Shown here: one piece after another, positions 6,186 to 11,000 of the stretch
Layout of the letters: every line of letters begins with the position of its first letter
Position numbering within the stretch: the stretch's first letter is position 1
Made by a program: the position numbers and the translations under genes
Notes under the pieces: model-generated
Database searches by the model: none
What the model was told of the DNA's origin: nothing
Seen by the model: only the letters and a program-made list of their open reading frames with translations
Assembly: GCA_036377415.1 (NCBI GenBank)
Contig: DASUYK010000038.1
Span: 1-26,932 of the forward strand
DNA from: DASUPK01 sp036377415
GTDB taxonomy: Bacteria; Actinomycetota; Thermoleophilia; Solirubrobacterales; 70-9
Reading direction: 5' to 3'
DNA length: 26,932 nt

Positions 6186-7625
6186 ATGGCCGAGCGTCTC
6201 CCCCCGGACGACGGCGACGAGGGCTTCGATTGGACGGACGCTCCTGCCCGGCAACCCCGGCCCAGCGAGCCGGACGAGGGCGGAGAGCGGGAGGCGGCGG
6301 GAGCGGGCGACCGGGAGCGTCCCGAGACCGGCGAGCGGGATCGGGTTCAACCGAGCGAGCTTGCGTCGTCCGAGACGGGAGAGCGCCGGCGGGTCCGCGG
6401 CGACACCGGGGAGCGCGAGCGGGTCCACGGCGACACCGGGGAGCGCCAGCGGGTCCGCGGCGACACCGGTGAGTACGAACGGAGCGGCAGGCGTCCGCCG
6501 CCGGGGAGGCGCTCGCGGCATCGCGACCTCCCCGCCAGGGTGCGCCGGCGCCAGGCGGCGGGCATCGGCCTGGTCGCCCTGGTGCTCATCGTCGCGCTGA
6601 TCGCGCTGGTCTCGGGCGGCGATGACGGCGGCGAGGAGGAGCCGCTGGCCGTGAAGAGGCTGGTCGGACAGTCGATCGTCGCCCAACTAGGTACGGGCGC
6701 CCCCGACCCGGACCTGGTGAGGCGGGCTCGCAAGGGCCAGATCGGAGGGGTGATCGTCGAGCAGCAGGACGCCCAGGCGGTGCAGTCGGGGATCCAGGTC
6801 CTCCAGCAGGCCGCCATCGACGGCGGGAATCCGCCGCTTCTCGTGATGATCGACCAGGAGGGCGGCCCGGTGAAGCGGCTCGAGGACGGCCCACCCGATA
6901 GCTCTCCCCGGCAGCTCGGCGACGCCGGGGATGCGGACGCGGCGAAGGAGGAGGGCGAGAGGACGGGCGAGTTCCTTCGCGGGCTCGGGGTGAACGTCGA
7001 CCTCGCGCCGGTCCTGGACGTCGCGCAGCCTCAGACCGACGACTCGCTCAAGGCCAGGGCCTTCGGTGAGGACCCCGAGCTCGTCGCCGAGATCGGCGTC
7101 CCCTTCGCGGAGGGCCTCCAGGACGCGGGGGTCGCGGCGACCGCCAAGCACTTCCCCGGCCTCGGCAGGGCGCAGGTGAGCACCGACGAGCGACCGGTCA
7201 GCATCGCCGCCACCAGTCAGGACCTCGAGGCCGACATGGAGCCGTTCCGCGAGGCGATCGACGCCGGCGTCGAGCTCGTGATGGTCTCCACCGCGAGCTA
7301 TCCGACGCTGGGCTCGAAGAAGCAGGCAGCCTTCTCGCCCGCGATCGTCCAGGGCCTGCTCCGCGACGAGCTCGGGTTCGAGGGCGTCGTGGTCACCGAT
7401 GACCTGCAGGCGCCGGCGGTGACGAGCGTCAGTACGCCCGGCCCGGCCGCCGTGAATGCGATCAAGGCCGGTGACGATCTGCTGCTCTACGCCGGTGACG
7501 ACCAGGGTTCGATCAAGGGCTTCGGCTCGCTGGTGAGCGAGGTGAAGTCCGGGGCGCTCGATCGCGCTCCGATCGAAGCGGCCCACGAGCGGATCATCGC
7601 GTTGAAGGAGCGGCTCGCGGGATAG
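6186..7625 (+). CDS. Membrane-anchored glycoside hydrolase family 3 protein (NagZ-like, atypical active site)
   Basis: A 479-aa protein. Residues 1-120 are highly charged and disordered-looking, with a DTGERxRVRG repeat (about 47-102). One transmembrane helix (about 123-142, GIGLVALVLIVALIALV) suggests a type II anchor with the enzyme outside. The rest is a GH3 N-terminal barrel: MIDQEGGPVKRL, VDLAPVLDV, the substrate Lys-His in KHFPGLG (Lys321, His322) and the putative nucleophile Asp405 in TDDL. In NagZ-type N-acetylglucosaminidases KHFPG is followed by an Asp-Ser-His loop that supplies the acid/base His; here the aligned residues are Ser-Thr-Asp, so that His is missing. It may use another mechanism, have another substrate or be a non-catalytic binder. 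GGGAGGGG precedes the ATG at about 10 nt. Confidence 0.85.
   Translation: MAERLPPDDGDEGFDWTDAPARQPRPSEPDEGGEREAAGAGDRERPETGERDRVQPSELASSETGERRRVRGDTGERERVHGDTGERQRVRGDTGEYERSGRRPPPGRRSRHRDLPARVRRRQAAGIGLVALVLIVALIALVSGGDDGGEEEPLAVKRLVGQSIVAQLGTGAPDPDLVRRARKGQIGGVIVEQQDAQAVQSGIQVLQQAAIDGGNPPLLVMIDQEGGPVKRLEDGPPDSSPRQLGDAGDADAAKEEGERTGEFLRGLGVNVDLAPVLDVAQPQTDDSLKARAFGEDPELVAEIGVPFAEGLQDAGVAATAKHFPGLGRAQVSTDERPVSIAATSQDLEADMEPFREAIDAGVELVMVSTASYPTLGSKKQAAFSPAIVQGLLRDELGFEGVVVTDDLQAPAVTSVSTPGPAAVNAIKAGDDLLLYAGDDQGSIKGFGSLVSEVKSGALDRAPIEAAHERIIALKERLAG
6324..6491 (+). repeat. 30-bp in-frame tandem repeat in the GH3 gene
   Basis: Five 30-bp units encode (E/D)TGERxRVxG variants. One stands alone at 6324-6353. 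Four are contiguous: 6372-6401, 6402-6431, 6432-6461 and the degenerate 6462-6491. The middle two differ by only a few bases, which suggests recent slippage expansion. The region encodes a charged cytoplasmic tail ahead of the membrane helix. Confidence 0.8.
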
Positions 7626-7628
7626 GGT
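7623..7628 (+). promoter_or_regulatory. Possible -10 box (TAGGGT) ahead of the 38-codon ORF
   Basis: TAGGGT begins at the GH3 stop codon. A start about 7 nt downstream would give a leader of roughly 35 nt that contains the Shine-Dalgarno of the small ORF at 7670. TAGGGT is also a likely chance hit at a TAG stop, so support is weak. Confidence 0.25.
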
Positions 7629-7669
7629 CTCGCCGAATTTCCCCGGCCACGATCGAGGGAAGGGAGCGC

Positions 7670-7786
7670 ATGAACGCAGACCTCTTCACACCTGACGACA
7701 CGCGCGCGATCGTCCTCAGCTTCGTCAGGGAGTCGAGTCAGGGCGACAGGCCGCGGCGGCTGATCGAGAGCCTCCGCGGTAGGTAG
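7670..7786 (+). CDS. Putative 38-aa small protein
   Basis: A short ORF (MNADLFTPDDTRAIVLSFVR then an Arg-rich end, RPRRLIESLRGR) with an unusually good Shine-Dalgarno, GAGGGAAGGGAG, ending a few nt before the ATG. The peptide would be acidic at the front and basic at the back, with a predicted helix and no membrane segment. It sits between the GH3 gene and hairpin copy B. I recognise no family. It could be a real small protein, a leader peptide or the remnant of a larger gene; the ribosome-binding site is the main support. Confidence 0.4.
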   Translation: MNADLFTPDDTRAIVLSFVRESSQGDRPRRLIESLRGR

Positions 7787-7794
7787 CTGGCGCT

Positions 7795-7831
7795 GATGCG
7801 AGGGTGCTCCACCGGGAGCAACCCGTTTGAT
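7795..7831. repeat. Bulged-hairpin element, copy B
   Basis: GGGTGCTCC (7802-7810), loop ACCG, then GGAGCAACCC (7815-7824), with a bulged A at 7821. Compared with copy A, the C:G pair next to the bulge is replaced by T:A (7805 with 7820), so pairing is kept by a change on both sides. The flanks GATGCG and CCCGTTTGAT are identical to copy A. Confidence 0.6.
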
Positions 7832-7850
7832 ATGGACATGATATGGACAC
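7829..7850 (+). repeat. 11-bp tandem duplication at the start of the NTF2-like gene
   Basis: GATATGGACAT is followed immediately by GATATGGACAC. The 11-bp shift places a second ATG (7832) out of frame with the gene start at 7843. It opens a 17-codon frame that overlaps the beginning of the gene. Confidence 0.75.
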
Positions 7851-8190
7851 AGAGGAGCTCGCTCGCCGCTTTCTGGCGGCCCTGAGCGCCGCCGACCAGG
7901 CGGCGGTGGGTGAGCTCGTTCATCCCGACGTGGAGATCCGCACCGAGCGCAAGCTGCATCGAGGGCGGCCGGCGGCGATCGAGTGGGCGGGGAAGGTCTT
8001 CGACCATCTGGTGCGCCATTATGTCCCCGTCGAGATCGACCAAACCGAGGGCGGCGTGCTGGTTCATGCCGAGCTCCAGTACGTCTGGCGCGAGAGCGGC
8101 AAGGTGGGCGACTCCTCGGGGGTGGCGATCGAGCTCGGGGTCAGGGACGGGTTGATCTCCTCCTGGTACCTGTCCGACGAGCCGGAATAG
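7843..8190 (+). CDS. NTF2-like / SnoaL-like protein
   Basis: A 115-aa protein with the layout of the SnoaL-like NTF2 fold: an N-terminal helix (EELARRFLAALSAADQAAVGEL) leading into HPDVEIRTER, a central helix (AAIEWAGKVFDHLVRHY), then beta strands ending with DGLISSWYLSDEPE. Proteins of this fold bind small molecules or act as simple isomerases or cyclases; function cannot be assigned from this. The ATG at 7843 has no Shine-Dalgarno and lies inside an 11-bp tandem duplication. It is preceded by hairpin copy B and followed by the structured RNA region. Confidence 0.7.
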   Translation: MDTEELARRFLAALSAADQAAVGELVHPDVEIRTERKLHRGRPAAIEWAGKVFDHLVRHYVPVEIDQTEGGVLVHAELQYVWRESGKVGDSSGVAIELGVRDGLISSWYLSDEPE

Positions 8191-8204
8191 CGCCAACCCG
8201 GTGC

Positions 8205-8210
8205 TAGGGT
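8205..8210 (+). promoter_or_regulatory. Putative -10 box (TAGGGT) of the candidate structured RNA
   Basis: TAGGGT has the same consensus as the boxes before protein genes here. The expected start, about 7 nt after the hexamer, is 8217, which is where the closing stem of the predicted RNA begins. No -35 was recognised. The box lies within a small inverted repeat (CAACCC 8194-8199 with GGGTTG 8207-8212). Confidence 0.4.
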
Positions 8211-8216
8211 TGCGAG

Positions 8217-8372
8217 CAGGCCCGAGCCTGTACGCGAACCGCTCCACACGTTGACCCAACACAACTGGCTTGGGGGTCGATTTCCGGCGGTCCCTCGGGG
8301 TCTCCGGTAGACCACCACCTGTGCGACACGGGTTACCAAGCCGGGGCGGAAAACGGCAGGCTGGAGCCTCCT
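8217..8372 (+). ncRNA. Candidate structured RNA of about 155 nt, family not recognised (6S-like layout)
   Basis: The 194-bp gap between the NTF2-like gene and mnmA has no ORF but folds well on paper. The extreme ends pair: 8218-8231 with 8356-8369, 12 of 14 positions (one G:U). A 9-bp helix joins CTGGCTTGG (8265-8273) to CCAAGCCGG (8336-8344), next to CCGCT (8239-8243) with GGCGG (8345-8349). Inside are two hairpins: GGTCT/AGACC (8299-8313) and CCTGTG/CACGGG (8318-8332). Closing stem, large internal loop and terminal stem resemble 6S RNA, but I see no diagnostic primary motif. An alternative fold exists: CAGGC/GCCTG (8217-8230) and CTGGAG/TTCCAG (8361-8382). It could instead be a leader of mnmA. 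Confidence 0.45.
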
Positions 8373-8377
8373 AAGCT
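8372..8377 (+). promoter_or_regulatory. Putative -10 box (TAAGCT), leaderless start of the IscU-MnmA fusion
   Basis: TAAGCT lies 7 nt before the GTG at 8385, with no Shine-Dalgarno. It coincides with the 3' end of the candidate structured RNA, so transcription of that RNA could interfere with or overlap this promoter. Confidence 0.45.
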
Positions 8378-8384
8378 TCCAGGC

Positions 8385-9824
8385 GTGGATCGGGAAGCAC
8401 TCGAGGGCTATCTGGCGGACGAATCGCGGCGCGGGCCGGCGCCCGAGGGCGCCTTCAACGGCTCCGCGGGCGGAGCGCCCTGCGGCGACCTGGTGCGGAT
8501 CTCCCTTCTCGCCGGCGGCGGTCGGATCGAGCGCGTGAGCTTCGACGCGGAGGGCTGTGCCGCGAGCTCCGCGGCCGCCGCGGCGATCGCCGAACTCGTC
8601 GACGGCGCCTCGATCCTGGACGCCGCCCGGATCGGCCCGAAGCGGATCGAGGCTGCGCTCGGCGGGCTGGCGCCCACGCACCGGCACGCAGCCGTGCTCG
8701 CTGCCGACGCGCTTCATCGAGCGCTCTCGGCCCTCGCCGGCTCCGGCGGGCGAATCGCGGATGCGCCGTCGGGCCGCGAGCGGGTACTGGTCGCCCTGAG
8801 TGGCGGAGTGGACTCGGCGGTCGCGGCGCTGCGCGAACGCGAGGACGGCCGAGAGGTGGTCGCCGTCACCCTGAAGCTGTGGACGGATCGGCGGACCGAC
8901 GGCGAGCGGAGCTGTTGCTCGCCCGAGGCGGTCCTCGGTGCGCGTCGGGTGGCTCACTCGCTCGGGCTCCCTCACCTGACGCTCGACCTCGAGGACCGGT
9001 TCCGCGCCGGCGTCGTCGAGCCGTTCCTGCGCGGCTACGGGGAGGGGCGGACCCCCAATCCCTGCGTCGTCTGTAACGGCGAACTTCGAATCGACGCGAT
9101 GATCGGCCTCGCCGACCGGCTCGGGGCGAGCGGGCTCGCGACGGGGCACTACGCGCGGATCGCGGACGACGGGGGCGGTCCCCTGCTCGCCCGCGCCGAG
9201 GACGGCTCCAAGGACCAGACCTACATGCTCTCGGGCCTCGCCCCGGCCTCGCTCGCGCGGCTTCGGTTCCCGCTCGGGGGCCTCACCAAGCCCGAGGTCC
9301 GAATGATCGCCGAGCGCGCCGGGCTCGAGGTCGCCGGACGCGCGGAGAGCCAGGACCTCTGCTTCCTCGCCGGGCAGGGCAAGCGCGAGTTCCTCCGCCG
9401 CCACGCCGGTCTCGACGATCGCCCCGGCGACGTCGTCGACCGGTCCGGCCGGAAGCTCGGGGGACACCGCGGCCACCACAACTTCACCGTCGGCCAGCGC
9501 CGGGGGCTCGGATTGGCAGCCGGCGAGCCGCTCTACGTCCTCGGGACGGACGCCGATCGCAATCGCGTCGTCGCCGGCACCCGCGAGGAGCTCGCCACCC
9601 GGCGGGTCCGGATCCGGGGCACGACCCTGCATCGGGATGCCGGCCGCGTGAACGGGGTGAGGCTCCGCTATCACGCGCCGGAGCGCGCCTGCAGGCTCGA
9701 GCCGGGGGAACGGCCGGATGAGGCGATGGTGGCGCTCGCGGAGCCCGTCGAGAGAGCCGCCCCCGGACAGATCGCCTGCCTGATGGACGGCGACCTGGTT
9801 GTCGGGCACGGGACGATCGTCTAG
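8385..9824 (+). CDS. mnmA: Fusion of an IscU/NifU-like scaffold domain with tRNA 2-thiouridylase MnmA
   Basis: A 479-aa two-domain protein. Residues 1-118 match the IscU/SufU scaffold fold: Cys33 and Asp35 in APCGD, Cys58 in EGCAAS, and HAAVLAADAL aligning with the IscU segment HCSILAEDAI. The third cluster cysteine is therefore Ala102, while the neighbouring His101 is kept. Residues 131-479 are MnmA, which makes 2-thiouridine at U34 of Glu, Gln and Lys tRNAs: PP-loop SGGVDS (139-144), catalytic Cys227 in NPCVVCN, Cys326 in SQDLCFL, and the C-terminal barrel starting PGDVVDRSGRKLGGHRGHHNF. The spacing of the two catalytic cysteines fits the family. The fusion suggests sulfur or cluster delivery in cis. 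GTG at 8385 follows a TAAGCT box at 7 nt. The third-cysteine loss makes normal cluster assembly doubtful. Confidence 0.9.
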   Translation: MDREALEGYLADESRRGPAPEGAFNGSAGGAPCGDLVRISLLAGGGRIERVSFDAEGCAASSAAAAAIAELVDGASILDAARIGPKRIEAALGGLAPTHRHAAVLAADALHRALSALAGSGGRIADAPSGRERVLVALSGGVDSAVAALREREDGREVVAVTLKLWTDRRTDGERSCCSPEAVLGARRVAHSLGLPHLTLDLEDRFRAGVVEPFLRGYGEGRTPNPCVVCNGELRIDAMIGLADRLGASGLATGHYARIADDGGGPLLARAEDGSKDQTYMLSGLAPASLARLRFPLGGLTKPEVRMIAERAGLEVAGRAESQDLCFLAGQGKREFLRRHAGLDDRPGDVVDRSGRKLGGHRGHHNFTVGQRRGLGLAAGEPLYVLGTDADRNRVVAGTREELATRRVRIRGTTLHRDAGRVNGVRLRYHAPERACRLEPGERPDEAMVALAEPVERAAPGQIACLMDGDLVVGHGTIV

Positions 9825-9850
9825 GGGCTTCACTCCGCCCGGAAACGCTG

Positions 9851-9856
9851 TAGGTT
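9851..9856 (+). promoter_or_regulatory. Possible -10 box (TAGGTT) for the VWA protein gene
   Basis: TAGGTT would give a leader of about 68 nt that contains the Shine-Dalgarno AGAGGGAGA before the ATG at 9931. No -35 was recognised. The gap 9825-9930 holds no other feature I can support. Confidence 0.3.
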
Positions 9857-9930
9857 GCACGCGACATTTCGGGAGGCCAAAGGGGAAGAGGGCCGCTCCC
9901 GGACAAATACGGGACACAGAGGGAGACTCA

Positions 9931-10890
9931 ATGCATCTGGACTCGCGTATCAAGGCGCTCGCGGCCACTGCATCGGTCGCCGGCCTGCTGGTCGCGATGA
10001 CCGCGGGCGGGAGCGCATCCGCAGCACCGCAGGCGCACGCCTCGGCGTGCAAGGTGAGCAATAACGTCGAGGCGATCCTCGACGACTCGGGATCGATGAA
10101 CGGCACCGATCCGTCGCATTTCCGGACGAAGCTGATGGAGGCGTACATCGGCCTGGGCAGCAACCAGGGGAAGACGCTGGGGGCGGTCAAGTTCTCGAGC
10201 GACGCCAGCGTCCTGTTCAACCCGCTCGTGATCGGGCCGAACACGAAGGCGACGATGCTCGCCGGGTTCAACAACCTCGTTGACTCCGGGGGCACTGACT
10301 ACGATGCAGGGTTCTCGCTGGCGAACTCGTCGAACCCGGGAGCGACCTCGAGGATCTTCCTCAGCGACGGCGCCCCCGGCACCGACAGTGACCTGCACCG
10401 AAGCCCGAACATCACGACGTACGTGGTCGGACTCGGTGTCGGCAACGACGCCAACGCGGTCACAGAGCTGACCCAGATCGCGAACGAGACCGGCGGGCCG
10501 CCGCCGATCTTCATCGAGGACGCCGGGCAGCTGCAGACTGCAGCGGCCGCGATCTCGGCCGGTCAGAGCTGCAAGAGGCTGCTGTCCTTCACGGACGTCT
10601 TCAACCGGGTCGGTCAGAGTGCTGGCCACAATGCGAAGGCGAAGGGCAAGGTGATGGACATCCTCACCAGTTGGCCGAACATCGGCAGCGTTTTGAACCT
10701 CGGCGTGGGCCTGCCGAAGGCCAAGTCCAGCGTGGCCTCCGCCGCGAAGGTCCAGATCAAGCGGAGCAAGGGCTCCAACTTCGCCTCGATCCGAATCAAG
10801 GGGCTGAAGAAGGGCCAGAAGGTCAAGATCAAGATCAAGGCCAAGGCCCTGAACGGACCAACCACGGCGACCACCCAGGTGATTCGCTAG
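9931..10890 (+). CDS. Secreted von Willebrand factor A-domain protein
   Basis: A 319-aa protein with a clear signal peptide (RIKALAATASVAGLLVAM, cleavage likely after ASA near residue 31). Residues about 40-215 form a VWA domain with a complete metal-ion adhesion site: Asp51-x-Ser53-x-Ser55 (DDSGSMNG), Thr122 in GGTDYDAG and Asp146 in SDGAPG. Cys40 and Cys214 flank the domain and could form a disulfide joining its ends. The C-terminal third (about 225-319) is a Lys-rich, beta-predicted module with KGLKKGQKVKIKIKAK, perhaps a wall- or sugar-binding domain. VWA domains with intact sites bind protein ligands through Mg2+. ATG 9931 is chosen for its AGAGGGAGA ribosome site and the signal peptide; the frame is open upstream to 9799 but that part is not protein-like. 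A strong terminator follows. Confidence 0.85.
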   Translation: MHLDSRIKALAATASVAGLLVAMTAGGSASAAPQAHASACKVSNNVEAILDDSGSMNGTDPSHFRTKLMEAYIGLGSNQGKTLGAVKFSSDASVLFNPLVIGPNTKATMLAGFNNLVDSGGTDYDAGFSLANSSNPGATSRIFLSDGAPGTDSDLHRSPNITTYVVGLGVGNDANAVTELTQIANETGGPPPIFIEDAGQLQTAAAAISAGQSCKRLLSFTDVFNRVGQSAGHNAKAKGKVMDILTSWPNIGSVLNLGVGLPKAKSSVASAAKVQIKRSKGSNFASIRIKGLKKGQKVKIKIKAKALNGPTTATTQVIR

Positions 10891-10913
10891 GGGTCGAGCA
10901 GCGACGAGGTGTC

Positions 10914-10950
10914 GAGGCGGCCGGCGGGCGATCCCGCCGGCCGCCTCTTT
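10914..10950 (+). terminator. Strong intrinsic terminator after the VWA gene
   Basis: GAGGCGGCCGGCGGG (10914-10928) and CCCGCCGGCCGCCTC (10933-10947) are perfect 15-bp inverted repeats around a CGAT loop, followed by TTTCGTT. This is the clearest terminator in the window. It isolates the VWA gene from alaS. Confidence 0.9.
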
Positions 10951-10988
10951 CGTTCATGGGGGCGAGCCCAGCCGGGCGGCGCCTTCCT

Positions 10989-10994
10989 AGACTT
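10989..10994 (+). promoter_or_regulatory. Putative -10 box (TAGACT), leaderless start of alaS
   Basis: TAGACT lies 6 nt before the GTG at 11001, the spacing expected if transcription begins at the G of the start codon. No Shine-Dalgarno is present. Confidence 0.5.
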
Positions 10995-11000
10995 GGGCGC

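Noticed and set aside
8194..8212. CAACCC/GGGTTG hairpin as terminator of the NTF2-like gene
   Set aside because: Only 6 bp, a 7-nt loop and no T tract. Its right arm also contains the TAGGGT box, which I find the better reading.
8191..8384. Known riboswitch, SRP RNA, tmRNA or RNase P RNA in the gap before mnmA
   Set aside because: I looked for the SRP GGAAGnAGC core, a tmRNA T-arm with tag frame, the RNase P conserved boxes and the B12, TPP, SAM, glycine, c-di-GMP and c-di-AMP cores, and recognised none. The region is therefore left as an unassigned structured RNA.
9799..9930. 5' extension of the VWA gene to 9799
   Set aside because: It would overlap the end of mnmA and place 44 residues ahead of an obvious signal peptide. 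ATG 9931 has a proper Shine-Dalgarno.
8064..10295. A 743-codon - strand frame across mnmA and the VWA gene
   Set aside because: It crosses the candidate RNA, a fully motif-supported mnmA and a gene with signal peptide on the + strand. It has low-complexity composition and no motif, so it is a shadow frame.
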